Notes under the pieces: model-generated
Database searches by the model: none
What the model was told of the DNA's origin: nothing
What the model saw: the letters and a program-made list of their open reading frames with translations, nothing else
Part shown: positions 14,971 through 22,829 of the stretch, one piece after another
How positions within the stretch are numbered: the stretch's first letter is position 1
Layout: each line of letters opens with the position of its first letter
DNA from: UMGS1052 sp045532035
GTDB lineage: Bacteria > Bacillota > Clostridia > Oscillospirales > CAG-382
Reading direction: 5' to 3'
Assembly: GCA_045532035.1 (NCBI GenBank)
Contig: JAZSFD010000005.1
Span: forward strand, 1-34,983
Length of the DNA: 34,983 bases
Position numbers and translations under genes: made by a program

Positions 14971-15690
14971 ATGAACACTGTAAGGATCGAAAGACTCAAT
15001 GCAAAAATGACTGCCCACAGAGGCGTTTCGGGACTCGAAACCGAGAACACCGCCGCAGCTTTCATCGCGGCAGGTCAGAGAAGCTATTTTGGCATCGAGA
15101 CTGACATACACAAGACCAAGGACGGACATTTTATCTGCTGTCATGACAGCAATATCGAAAGAGTTTCGGGCAAAAACGCAGTCATCGAAGAAATGACGCT
15201 GGAGGAGATTGAAGCTGTCTGCCTTTATGAAAGAGGGACAAATGAAGCCCGCGGATATCTCCGCATCCCGAGGCTTTCGGACTATATCAACATCTGCAAA
15301 AAATACGAAAAGCATTGCGTCGCTGAAATAAAAGGGCTCATGGCAAAGGAAGACATCGCCGTAATCGTCGGTCAGTTTGAGCAGGCGGATATGCTCAAGA
15401 ACACTGCCTTTATCGCCTTTAATTTCGAAAACCTTGTGCGTCTGCGCGAAATGTACCCCGAACAGCCGGTGCAGTATCTGACCGGCAGGGTCGACGACGA
15501 TCTCATCGAGCTTCTTGTGTCACACAAAATGGATCTTGATGTTCATTACAAAGCACTGACTCAGGAAAATGTGAAAAAGCTTCACGATGCGGGAATCAAG
15601 ATCAACTGCTGGACTGTCGACAACAAAAAAGATGCCGAGGAGCTTGCTCGCTTTGGTGTTGACCATATCACCTCCAACATTCTTGAGTGA
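14971..15690 (+). CDS. glpQ: Glycerophosphodiester phosphodiesterase
   Basis: A 239-residue TIM-barrel enzyme that hydrolyses glycerophosphodiesters to glycerol-3-phosphate and an alcohol. Family residues are all visible: AHRG with the catalytic His (H16), ENT (25-27), the metal ligands E43 and D45 in IETDIH, H58 in CCHD, and the barrel end CWTVD. No signal peptide is seen, so it is cytoplasmic. The chosen ATG at 14971 lies eight bases after GGAGA; an in-frame start 14 codons upstream would begin before the predicted transcript start. It is the first gene of a two-gene unit with ygjV, eight bases apart, and may recycle phospholipid head groups. Confidence 0.92.
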   Translation: MNTVRIERLNAKMTAHRGVSGLETENTAAAFIAAGQRSYFGIETDIHKTKDGHFICCHDSNIERVSGKNAVIEEMTLEEIEAVCLYERGTNEARGYLRIPRLSDYINICKKYEKHCVAEIKGLMAKEDIAVIVGQFEQADMLKNTAFIAFNFENLVRLREMYPEQPVQYLTGRVDDDLIELLVSHKMDLDVHYKALTQENVKKLHDAGIKINCWTVDNKKDAEELARFGVDHITSNILE

Positions 15691-15698
15691 GGTTAGCG

Positions 15699-16232
15699 AT
15701 GTTTAATATATTTGTACAAACTCTGGGTTATCTCGGCGTTCTGAGCTTCATTACCTCTTATGCCCAGAAATCGAGAAAAAATATAATTCTTTTTTCGTTC
15801 CTTGCCAGAGCTTTTTTTGTAACTCACTACATCCTTCTCGGAGGCTATGCGGGGGCAATTCAGAACGCGGGCGGAGGAGCTGCGGCAGCTTTGTCGGGAC
15901 TTCGCGGCAAAATGCCTTATGACTCCCCTCTTATGCCCTTGTTTATCGTGGTACTGACCGTCGTCTGCGGCGTTGTCACCTTTGACAAAACCCTTGGTGT
16001 TGTCTCCTTTTTGCCGGCACTTTCCATGCTGATCCAGAATCCCGCGCTGTGGCTGAAAAATCAGAGAAACATAAGGCTTATGACCCTTGCCGGCATCCCC
16101 CTGTGGTTTGTCTATAATTTCTCGATGGGTTCTGTTCCTGCCATGATAAGCGACACCCTTTCGGCAAGCTCACTTATATATTCGCTGGTGAGATACGATG
16201 TTTTGCCGTATTTGAAAAGAAAAAAAGCATAA
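15699..16232 (+). CDS. YgjV family inner-membrane protein
   Basis: A 177-residue integral membrane protein with about six hydrophobic segments (starting about 5-20, 32-50, 88-105, 108-125, 134-148 and 150-165). The family is recognised by the N-terminal G-Y-L-G-x-x-S-F-I-T-S-Y-x-Q-K start and by VYNFSMGSVPAMISD near the C-terminus, as in the Imp-YgjV family. The function of the family is unknown. I chose the ATG at 15699, six bases after GAGG; an in-frame GTG at 15687 overlaps the gdpD stop and is a less likely start. A shared bidirectional terminator follows right after the stop codon. Confidence 0.85.
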   Translation: MFNIFVQTLGYLGVLSFITSYAQKSRKNIILFSFLARAFFVTHYILLGGYAGAIQNAGGGAAAALSGLRGKMPYDSPLMPLFIVVLTVVCGVVTFDKTLGVVSFLPALSMLIQNPALWLKNQRNIRLMTLAGIPLWFVYNFSMGSVPAMISDTLSASSLIYSLVRYDVLPYLKRKKA

Positions 16233-16263
16233 AAAATCCCGCACCGTTTGGTGCGGGATTTTC
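16233..16263. terminator. Bidirectional intrinsic terminator
   Basis: Arms AAATCCCGCACC and GGTGCGGGATTT enclose GTTT, flanked by an A6 run on one side and T4 on the other. It can end both the plus-strand ygjV transcript and the minus-strand rplJ-rplL transcript, which converge here. Confidence 0.93.
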
Positions 16264-16281
16264 GTATGCACTTGGTAAAAA

Positions 16282-16656
16282 TTACTTGATAGTAACCTTT
16301 GCGCCTGCAGCTTCGAGAGAAGCCTTCATAGCGTCAGCATCTTCCTTGGAAACGCCTTCCTTGAGAACCTTGGGAGCGCCTTCAACGAGATCCTTAGCTT
16401 CCTTAAGGCCGAGACCTGTGATCTCACGAACAGCCTTGATAACGTTGAGCTTGCTGTCGCCAGCGGATGTGAGTTCAACGTCGAATTCTGTCTTTTCTTC
16501 TTCAGCAGCAGCTGCGGGAGCAGCAACGCCTGCAACAGCTACGGGAGCTGCGGATACGCCGAATTCTTCTTCAACTGCCTTTACGAGGTCAGCGAGTTCG
16601 AGAATGGTAAGAGCTTTGATATCTTCGATAATCTTAAGAGACTTTTCAGATGCCAT
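16282..16656 (-). CDS. rplL: 50S ribosomal protein L7/L12
   Basis: A 124-residue ribosomal stalk protein, present as dimers on L10, that recruits translation factor GTPases. The N-terminal dimerisation helix pair (about 5-32), an alanine-rich hinge (about 36-52) and the conserved C-terminal domain with GLKEAKDLVEGAPK (about 77-90) and the ending AKVTIK are all present. The start has GGAGG eight bases upstream. It lies 97 bases after rplJ and is cotranscribed with it; the shared terminator at 16233-16263 ends the unit. Confidence 0.98.
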   Translation of the reverse strand: MASEKSLKIIEDIKALTILELADLVKAVEEEFGVSAAPVAVAGVAAPAAAAEEEKTEFDVELTSAGDSKLNVIKAVREITGLGLKEAKDLVEGAPKVLKEGVSKEDADAMKASLEAAGAKVTIK

Positions 16657-16753
16657 GGTAAAATACCTCCAATAAATAAATATTTTTTAGTTGTCAATTG
16701 ATTTTGACGATATGTTCCGGCAAAGTGCCGGGAAAAACAAAAGCACAGTGTAA

Positions 16754-17269
16754 TTATTCTGCAGCTTCTGCAGGGGCTCCGCCTTCCTTGTCGATGATCG
16801 CCTGGATTGCATAAGCGAAGTTGTACAAGGGGGACTGGATGCTTCCGAGGAACTTTGCGATAAGGCCTTCTCTTCCGGGAATGGCTGCAAGTGCCTTGAT
16901 CTCATTTACATCGATAACGCGACCGTCGATGAAGCCTGCCTTAACTTCGAAGTTTTCGTTGTTTTCGGCAAACTTGCAAAGAACCTTCGCGGGAGCGATG
17001 GGATCTTCGGAAACAGCGATAGCTGTCATACCTTCAAGAGCGGGATCAAAGCCGTTGATACCTGCCATTTCAGCAGCTCTCTTGATGTAGGTATTCTTGA
17101 TTACTTTGTAAGTTACATTGTTCTTACGAAGCTCAGCTCTGAGGGCTGTGTCCTTTTCTACTGTGATACCGCAGTAGTTTACGAGAACGCCGCTCTGAGC
17201 ATTTTTGATAGACTCTGCGAGTTCAGCGATGAGTTGCTGTTTCTGTTCAAGAATTTTTGCGCTCGGCAT
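16754..17269 (-). CDS. rplJ: 50S ribosomal protein L10
   Basis: A 171-residue protein that anchors the L7/L12 stalk on 23S rRNA and, with L12, represses its own operon by binding the leader. The true start is the ATG at 17269, which follows GGAGGTGA at normal spacing; the open frame extends 50 codons further upstream but only through the leader RNA. The N-terminal RNA-binding domain (KIxEQKQQLIAEL, then GxxVNYxGIT) and the C-terminal helix that binds L12 are both recognisable. Unlike Bacillus, no rplK-rplA precede and no rpoB follows, so the pair stands alone with its own promoter, leader and attenuator. Confidence 0.97.
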   Translation of the reverse strand: MPSAKILEQKQQLIAELAESIKNAQSGVLVNYCGITVEKDTALRAELRKNNVTYKVIKNTYIKRAAEMAGINGFDPALEGMTAIAVSEDPIAPAKVLCKFAENNENFEVKAGFIDGRVIDVNEIKALAAIPGREGLIAKFLGSIQSPLYNFAYAIQAIIDKEGGAPAEAAE

Positions 17270-17444
17270 TGTGTTTTTCACCTCCAATAAAAAAAGTTCT
17301 TTTTGGACCGCAAAAAGCGTAACCGGAAAAGAACATGAAACACAATATAAGCCACAGTGGGCATTTAGTGAAATACACATTTCTTTCCTCGGCAGGCGGT
17401 TTCGACCGTTAGCGTGCATGGCACGACCTGCTTTCTTAGGTCAG
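17270..17444 (-). ncRNA. L10 leader, autoregulatory 5' UTR
   Basis: The 175-base leader of rplJ-rplL. It folds from the 5' end into hairpins GACCT/AGGTC, GTGC/GCAC and CGGT/ACCG, then the CCGCCTGCCGAGGAAAG segment, which fits the L10(L12)4-binding region of the known L10 leader family. A terminator hairpin follows before the Shine-Dalgarno site. The expected mechanism is feedback: excess L10-L12 complex stabilises the binding fold and promotes premature termination. Family membership is from pattern recognition; a covariance search would confirm it. Confidence 0.75.
17289..17334 (-). terminator. Attenuator upstream of rplJ
   Basis: On the minus strand GTTCTTTT...AAAAAGAAC arms, extended by an inner CCG/CGG pair, run into a T7 tract that ends three bases before the rplJ GGAGG. 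An intrinsic terminator at this place inside the L10 leader indicates transcription attenuation. Confidence 0.75.
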
Positions 17445-17450
17445 GACTGT

Positions 17451-17479
17451 ATTATACCATCGATATTCCCATTTGTCAA
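17451..17479 (-). promoter_or_regulatory. Perfect consensus promoter of rplJ-rplL
   Basis: TTGACA (17474-17479), exactly 17 bases, TATAAT (17451-17456): all 12 hexamer bases match the sigma-A consensus. The predicted start is near 17444. It begins about 30 bases after the alr terminator on the same strand. Confidence 0.95.
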
Positions 17480-17510
17480 TAGTTTTTTGAAAAAAGTTGA
17501 GAAAAACTTG

Positions 17511-17550
17511 AAAAAAGGAGGAAAAACCGACAAAAAGTCAGTTTTTCTCC
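17511..17550 (-). terminator. Terminator overlapping the alr stop codon
   Basis: On the minus strand GGAG-AAAAACTGAC pairs with GTCGGTTTTTCCTCC (one bulge, one G-U) and runs into T6. The 5' arm includes the last codons and the stop of alr, leaving no spacer. Confidence 0.75.
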
Positions 17551-18695
17551 ACTATCTTTCCGTTTTCGGTATAAACTCGGTTGACGCGCCGTCCGATACC
17601 GCAGATGATTTCATAAGAGATGGTGTCGCAAAGGCGTGCCACATCCTCGGCGGTGATGACCTCATCACCGTCTTTTCCGATGATGGTCACCTCGTCAAAA
17701 AGCTCGGCGTCGGGAATATGGCTGATATCGACCATGGTGAGGTCCATGCATACTCTGCCGACGATCGGAGCTCTTTTTCCGCGGATAAGGACCTCGCCCT
17801 TGTTGGAAAGAAGTCTGTTGAAGCCGTCGGCATAGCCTGCGGTGACTGTGGCAACTCTCATATCTTTTTCGGCGGTGTAGGTCTTGCCGTAGCCGATGAT
17901 ATCACCGCGCTTTACGGTGTTTATGTGTCCGATATGAGTCTTAAAGCTCATGAGAGGCAAAAGCCCCGCACCTTCAAATTCACAGCCGTAAAGAGCAATT
18001 CCGCATCTGACAAGATCGCAGTGGAAATCCTTGTGAAGCATTGTTCCCGCACTGTTGCAGATATGCTTGTATTCAAACGAAAGACCCGCTTTCGAAAGCT
18101 CATTCACGGTGTTTTCAAAGCGCGCATACTGAAGCTTTGTGAAGCTTGCATCTTCGTTTTCCGCATCGCAAAGATGGGAGAAGATGCCCTGAGGCACAAG
18201 GCTTTTACATTCCAAAATGCGCGATGCCACATCGCGCAGCTCATCGGAAAGCTCCTCTTCGGAGGCATCAAAACCGATTCTGTTCATGCCTGTGTTAAGG
18301 GCTATATGTATGTTTAATCTGCTGTCGGTGCCGTCAAGAAAATCTATGATCGAAAGAAGAGCTGCCGTCGAATCAACAGTGAGGGAGATGTTGTATTTCA
18401 CAGCATCACGATAGCGGGAGGGCAGCGTGGGACCGAGAATAAGAATCATTCCCTCCGTACCGATAACAGAGCGGAGCTTTATCGCCTCGTCGATGTTGGC
18501 AACGGCAAAATGGCGCACGCCGCAGCGGTACATTTTTTCGGCAACCGTCTGCACGCCGTGGTTGTAACCGTCCGCCTTGACGACAGCAAGCATTTTTGCA
18601 TTGCAAAGACGCTGTCTTATCACCCTGACATTGTGCTCAAGATTATCAAGGTTGATTACAGTATAGGAAGAAAACCGTTCAAATTCTTTTTTCAT
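17538..18695 (-). CDS. alr: Alanine racemase
   Basis: A 385-residue PLP enzyme that supplies D-alanine for peptidoglycan. The PLP lysine is K40 in VVKADGYNHG (usual form KADAYGHG). The catalytic tyrosine is in IIGYGKTYT, followed by GYADGFNR, and the C-terminal beta domain has GRVCMDLTMVDIS. Length is normal. The start is the ATG at 18695 with AGAGGA upstream; the open frame further upstream overlaps the preceding lipoprotein gene. It follows that gene by 19 bases and is probably its operon partner, and it ends in an overlapping terminator. Confidence 0.96.
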   Translation of the reverse strand: MKKEFERFSSYTVINLDNLEHNVRVIRQRLCNAKMLAVVKADGYNHGVQTVAEKMYRCGVRHFAVANIDEAIKLRSVIGTEGMILILGPTLPSRYRDAVKYNISLTVDSTAALLSIIDFLDGTDSRLNIHIALNTGMNRIGFDASEEELSDELRDVASRILECKSLVPQGIFSHLCDAENEDASFTKLQYARFENTVNELSKAGLSFEYKHICNSAGTMLHKDFHCDLVRCGIALYGCEFEGAGLLPLMSFKTHIGHINTVKRGDIIGYGKTYTAEKDMRVATVTAGYADGFNRLLSNKGEVLIRGKRAPIVGRVCMDLTMVDISHIPDAELFDEVTIIGKDGDEVITAEDVARLCDTISYEIICGIGRRVNRVYTENGKIVEKN

Positions 18696-18714
18696 GATCC
18701 AAAAAATCCTCTTT

Positions 18715-19332
18715 TTATTCTTTCTTTTCTCCCGAGGCTGTGCTGTCGGGAGGGATAAGCTTTGTGAATGTGATCTGCACACTTGTTGTGTCGCGCGTGG
18801 CAGAAAAGCTCACGGGAAAACCGTCTGACGCATCGAAAATGACAGACACAAACGTACCGTCTTCCTGCGAAAAACTGCACTCCTTCAGCGGCATATTCTC
18901 GGGAAACTCACCTTTTTCGTCAATGTAATCGTTGATCTTTGAACTATCCGACAAGATACCTTTGGGCATTTCGTCCGAAAAAAACGAAAGCAAAACAGAC
19001 AACTTCGAAAGAGCCCCTTCGGGCAAGGGTGCACGCATTCCGTAATAGTTGAAAATGAGTACTCCCGGCTCGCCCGCCTCGTCGCTTTCCACCGAAAGGG
19101 ATGAAAATATATCGGGCGACGAAAAATCTATTCGCACCTTGTCGCTTTTTTTCACTCTGGCACTTCCCGAAAGCTCGGATACTCCCGAGAACAAATAGTC
19201 AAATTCCGCCTCATAGCCGCCGGAAAAAAGAAACTCGCAAAGCTTTTCCGAGCCATCCTTTCTGGTACAACCGAAAAGTGTGCCCGTCGCAAAAAACAAC
19301 ACCGAAAGCAGAATGATAAGCCTTTTTGCCAT
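18715..19332 (-). CDS. Lipoprotein, possibly LolA-like fold
   Basis: A 205-residue predicted lipoprotein. The start at 19332 has GGAGG eight bases upstream, so the nine extra codons upstream are not used. The signal peptide has a KR start, a hydrophobic core and the lipobox LFGC with the modified cysteine at residue 22. The mature part is beta-rich with alternating strands (FDYLFSG, GSARVKKSDKVRIDFSS) reminiscent of lipid-binding LolA/LppX-type sheets, an impression rather than a proven match. Position just ahead of alr recalls the ydcC-alr pairing of Bacillus, where YdcC is a LolA-type lipoprotein. It probably sits on the outer face of the membrane; the function is unknown. Confidence 0.72.
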   Translation of the reverse strand: MAKRLIILLSVLFFATGTLFGCTRKDGSEKLCEFLFSGGYEAEFDYLFSGVSELSGSARVKKSDKVRIDFSSPDIFSSLSVESDEAGEPGVLIFNYYGMRAPLPEGALSKLSVLLSFFSDEMPKGILSDSSKINDYIDEKGEFPENMPLKECSFSQEDGTFVSVIFDASDGFPVSFSATRDTTSVQITFTKLIPPDSTASGEKKE

Positions 19333-19409
19333 AAATTTGTCCTCCCGAAAAAATCTCAACTTGTTAGATCTTATTCGAAAAACAAAAAATGTATGACGAA
19401 AACGGCGTG

Positions 19410-20090
19410 TTATTTGTTTATGTCAAAAAATCCCCAGACACTCTCACTTTCCTCAGGAAGAGCCGAGAAATTCATTTCCTTGCCGCTGACAGGATGCTTG
19501 AACGCAATCGAATACGACCAGAGACCAAGGGTACCTCTTCCGTCGCGGGCGCCATATTTTTTATCGCCCGAAAGAGGAGTTCCCCGTGAGGAAAACTGAA
19601 CGCGTATCTGATGGGTTCTGCCGGTGTGGAGGGTGATCTTCACAAGCGAAAGGTCTTCATTCTCACAATACCCGAGAAGCTCGTAGGCAAGGGCTGCCTC
19701 TTTTACTCCCTTGCGCATTCTGTCGACCACAAAGCTTTTTGAAAGGTGAGTATCCTTGTAAAGCAGATCACGGTATTCGCCGCTCTCCTTTTCGGGTCTT
19801 CCGCAGATGACGGCAAGATACTGCTTTTTGAAGCTGTCCTTGTCGGAAACTGCGGCGCAAAGCTTTCCTGCAGCTATCTTTGTTTTGGCATAGACCATAA
19901 CTCCGCCGACTCCCGCGTCAAGTCGGTGGATGACTGCAATATACGGCTTGCCGCCGCTTTTTGATATGTGCTCTTCAAGAAGGGAGACCATGCTTTCACT
20001 TCCCGATTCGTCGGCTTGTGAAAGGATGCCGCGCGGTTTGATGCAGACGATTATATCCCGGTCTTCGTGAAGAATTTTTATCTCATTCAT
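19410..20090 (-). CDS. RluA-family pseudouridine synthase
   Basis: A 226-residue enzyme that isomerises uridine in rRNA or tRNA. The catalytic aspartate is D58 in the HRLD motif (55-58); R-T-H-Q-I-R-V-Q-F near residue 161 is the second family motif. It lacks the N-terminal S4 domain found in RluD and RluC, so it resembles the short RluA or YtzG-like type; the target base cannot be stated. After HRLD comes AGVGGVMVYAKT instead of the common x-T-S-G-L-L-x-x-A-K, a mild divergence. The ATG overlaps the end of the MATE gene by eight bases, pointing to coupled translation. Confidence 0.9.
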   Translation of the reverse strand: MNEIKILHEDRDIIVCIKPRGILSQADESGSESMVSLLEEHISKSGGKPYIAVIHRLDAGVGGVMVYAKTKIAAGKLCAAVSDKDSFKKQYLAVICGRPEKESGEYRDLLYKDTHLSKSFVVDRMRKGVKEAALAYELLGYCENEDLSLVKITLHTGRTHQIRVQFSSRGTPLSGDKKYGARDGRGTLGLWSYSIAFKHPVSGKEMNFSALPEESESVWGFFDINK

Positions 20091-21504
20091 GCCGCGTTTT
20101 CTCCGTCTGCGTTTTTTCTTTTTTGATGATATCTCCGATCTCGCGCAAAAACATTATTGCAAAGGGCAACGACACCGCGCAGGTTAGTATATCGGAGATG
20201 GCTTGTGTATATTCAACTCCCGCAAGTCCAATGAAACGGGGAAGAATAAGCATGAGGGGAATATAGAAAAGTCCCTGGCGCAGGCTTGAAAGAAATGTGG
20301 CAACACTCGCTCTGCCAAGCGACTGAAAGGTCATGTTGCACATGACTCCCACGGGAATAAAAGGCATCGAGATACACTGCGCCCTGAAAGCCGAAACGGC
20401 AACCTCAAGCATCTGCTCGTCGTTTTCGCCGAAAAGAAGCATGAGATCGGGAGCAAAAACAAAGCCCGCCCCTGCGGCAACGATAAACATGACTGTACTT
20501 GTATAAAGGGTGAAATTGAAAGCTTTTTTGACTCGCTCAAACTTTTTTGCACCATAGTTGAAGCCAAGCACCGGCTGATAGCCCTGACCAAGCCCCAGAC
20601 AAAGCGAAAAAACAAACATAAACACACGGCTGACAACTCCCATGCCCGCAATGGCAGGGTCGGCATAAATTCCGGCGAAAGCCTTTGCGCTTCTCGAAAG
20701 AAGCACCGAGGAAAAGCTTGAAAGTCCCTGTCGGCAAAAGGACGGAAGTCCGAAGCGGACGATATTGAGATAATCACTGATAGTTGTCGAAACGGCTCTG
20801 AAGCTGAGCTTTACCGAGGTCTTTCCCAAAACAAAAGGGCAAAGAAGAAGAATACAGCTGATGCACTGGCTGATAGCTGTGGCAATAGCAGCACCGGCAA
20901 TACCGAATCCGAAACCGAAATCAAAAATGAATATCGGATCGAGCACCATGTTCAGAAGTCCCCCAAGGCCTATGCCGATCATCGAAAAGGTCGCCTTGCC
21001 CTCGGCGCGCAGAATGTTGTTGAGAACAAAAGATAAAACCATGACAGGGGCGGCAAAAAGAATATACTGACCGTAATTTACGGCATAAGGGAGAATGGTG
21101 TCGGTGGCACCCAGAAGAAGCATCAGAGGCTCCACAAATATCCGCCCGAAAACAAGAATAATAAGTCCGAAAACAACGCCGAAAACAACAGCACTCATGC
21201 CGATTTTTGAGGCCTTTTCGTTTTCCTGCTCACCGAGAAGCCTCGATATCCAGCTTCCCGAGCCCATACCGATGGTAAATCCGATTGCCTGAATTATCGC
21301 CATAAGAGCAAAAACCACAGCTACGGCGGCGGTGGCGCTGGTATCCTTGAGACAGGAAACGAAATATGTATCCGCCATGTTGTATATCGACGAAATGACC
21401 ATGCTGATGGTAGTGGGTACTGCAAGCTTGAGAACAAGCGCCGGCACGGGAGTTTCGGTCATTTTCTTGTAATGCATAAGCTTTCGCTCATTTTCCGACT
21501 GCAT
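20083..21504 (-). CDS. MATE family efflux transporter
   Basis: A 473-residue exporter with about 12 hydrophobic helices in two similar halves, as in MatE proteins. The first half begins K-L-A-V-P-T-x-x-S-M and contains the YNMADTYFVS motif, characteristic of the NorM/DinF-like group. Members exchange Na+ or H+ for cationic drugs or other small molecules; the substrate is unknown. The ATG at 21504 has AAGGAA seven bases upstream. It heads a two-gene unit with the pseudouridine synthase. The divergent region upstream (21505-21704) carries two inverted repeats. Confidence 0.92.
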   Translation of the reverse strand: MQSENERKLMHYKKMTETPVPALVLKLAVPTTISMVISSIYNMADTYFVSCLKDTSATAAVAVVFALMAIIQAIGFTIGMGSGSWISRLLGEQENEKASKIGMSAVVFGVVFGLIILVFGRIFVEPLMLLLGATDTILPYAVNYGQYILFAAPVMVLSFVLNNILRAEGKATFSMIGIGLGGLLNMVLDPIFIFDFGFGFGIAGAAIATAISQCISCILLLCPFVLGKTSVKLSFRAVSTTISDYLNIVRFGLPSFCRQGLSSFSSVLLSRSAKAFAGIYADPAIAGMGVVSRVFMFVFSLCLGLGQGYQPVLGFNYGAKKFERVKKAFNFTLYTSTVMFIVAAGAGFVFAPDLMLLFGENDEQMLEVAVSAFRAQCISMPFIPVGVMCNMTFQSLGRASVATFLSSLRQGLFYIPLMLILPRFIGLAGVEYTQAISDILTCAVSLPFAIMFLREIGDIIKKEKTQTEKTRHE

Positions 21505-21572
21505 TGATATTCCTTCTTGTTTTCAAAAATTTTTATATTCTATATGATATCATAAAAAAGCCTTTAAGTCTA

Positions 21573-21625
21573 CCGTTTTGAAAAAAATTCTTTCCAAAAC
21601 GGACATTTTTGGCGAAAAAATGTCC
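21573..21625. repeat. Two abutting inverted repeats
   Basis: CCGTTTTG (21573-21580) pairs with CAAAACGG (21595-21602), and, sharing its last two bases, GGACATTTTT (21601-21610) pairs with AAAAATGTCC (21616-21625). A CTTTT tract follows the second on the plus strand. They lie between the divergent MATE and sialidase-like genes, directly upstream of the latter's promoter. They may be operators or a terminator. Confidence 0.55.
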
Positions 21626-21635
21626 CTTTTATTGA

Positions 21636-21664
21636 TTGACAGAATGTATTTTCACAATTACAAT
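21636..21664 (+). promoter_or_regulatory. Promoter of the sialidase-like/lyase pair
   Basis: TTGACA (21636-21641), 17-base spacer, TACAAT (21659-21664): 11 of 12 consensus bases. The predicted start near 21671 leaves about 34 bases of leader, ending in GGAGG before the ATG at 21705. Confidence 0.88.
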
Positions 21665-21704
21665 ATTAACAGCATCAGATATTCCGAAAATAACGGAGGT
21701 CAAT

Positions 21705-22829
21705 ATGAAGATCAAAAAAATCGGTGATGTAAAAACTGTCATGTGTAACCCCGAAGGCGTTCACAAATATTTCGGCTGGCCGACTGCAGCAAGACTTCAG
21801 AACGGAAGGATCGCAGTAGTAGCATCCGGAAACCGCCTTTCCCATGTCTGTCCGTTTGGAAAAGCAGTGATCTCTTACAGCGAGGATGAGGGCGAAAGCT
21901 ATACCTCCCCCGCCCCTGTCATTGACACAGTGCTTGACGACCGCGACGGAGGCATCGCAACCTTCGGCGAAAAGGGCGTTATCGTAACCTCCTTCAACAA
22001 CACGGCAGCCTTTCAGAAAGCCTGTCTCGATGAGGGTAAATGCATTCCCGACAAAGAGCTCAACGCATACGCCGGTGCATATATTAATTCCATCGACCCC
22101 GAGGAAGAAAAAAGAGTTCTCGGTGCCACCTTCAAAATCAGCCATGACTGCGGCGTGACCTTCGGCGAGCTCAAGATAAGCCCCATAACCTCTCCCCACG
22201 GTCCCTGCGAGCTTTCGGACGGCACACTTTTGTGGGTCGGAACCGTCTACGACGACTCGGAAGAAAAAATCAAAAACGGAGAAAACTCAATAAAAACATA
22301 CAAAATAGATCCTTGCAACGGCAATATGGAATATGTGGGAGAAATTGAAAACATTGATATTGACGGCGAAAAAGTATGCTCTTGCGAACCCCATGCCGTT
22401 CAAGCGGCTGACGGCAGGATAATAGCTCACATAAGAGTTCAGCATTTTGATGACAGAAAAAGCGGGATTTTCACGGTTTATCAATCCGAATCAGAAGATC
22501 TCGGAAAAACCTGGACCACACCGCACGCCATTCTTGATATAATGGGCGGTTCTCCTCCTCACATTCTCAAAACTAAAAGCGGAGTTCTTGTGGGAACCTA
22601 CGGCTACCGCAAATGTGATCCCTTCGGTGTAAAAGCCATGGTCAGCTTTGATAACGGCAAGACCTGGGATTGCGATCACTATCTTTATGAAAACCATGTG
22701 GGGCACGACCTCGGTTATCCGTCCACTGTGGAGCTTTCTGACGGAAGCTTTCTGACCGTCTTCTATGCCGTCACCGAAAAGGACGGCCCTGCGCTGGTAT
22801 TACAACAAAAATGGAGGTTGGGAAAATGA
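21705..22829 (+). CDS. Sialidase-superfamily protein (BNR/Asp-box)
   Basis: A 374-residue six-bladed-propeller type protein. Asp-box repeats (S-x-D-x-G-x-T/S-W/Y) appear as SEDEGESY (59-66), SHDCGVTF, SEDLGKTW and SFDNGKTW. The opening GWPTAARLQNGRIAVVASG resembles cytoplasmic sialidase-like proteins found next to sialic acid genes. The classic FRIP motif of GH33 enzymes is not seen, and there is no signal peptide, so activity on surface glycans is unlikely. It might cleave or remodel imported sialosides, or have another glycosidase activity. The start is the ATG after GGAGGTCAAT; the stop overlaps the next ATG. The neighbour suggests sialic acid or a related 2-keto sugar acid. Confidence 0.78.
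   Translation: MKIKKIGDVKTVMCNPEGVHKYFGWPTAARLQNGRIAVVASGNRLSHVCPFGKAVISYSEDEGESYTSPAPVIDTVLDDRDGGIATFGEKGVIVTSFNNTAAFQKACLDEGKCIPDKELNAYAGAYINSIDPEEEKRVLGATFKISHDCGVTFGELKISPITSPHGPCELSDGTLLWVGTVYDDSEEKIKNGENSIKTYKIDPCNGNMEYVGEIENIDIDGEKVCSCEPHAVQAADGRIIAHIRVQHFDDRKSGIFTVYQSESEDLGKTWTTPHAILDIMGGSPPHILKTKSGVLVGTYGYRKCDPFGVKAMVSFDNGKTWDCDHYLYENHVGHDLGYPSTVELSDGSFLTVFYAVTEKDGPALVLQQKWRLGK

Noticed and set aside
17270..17419. A 50-codon N-terminal extension of L10
   Set aside because: It reads through the structured leader and attenuator; the ATG at 17269 has a perfect Shine-Dalgarno site and matches L10 starts.
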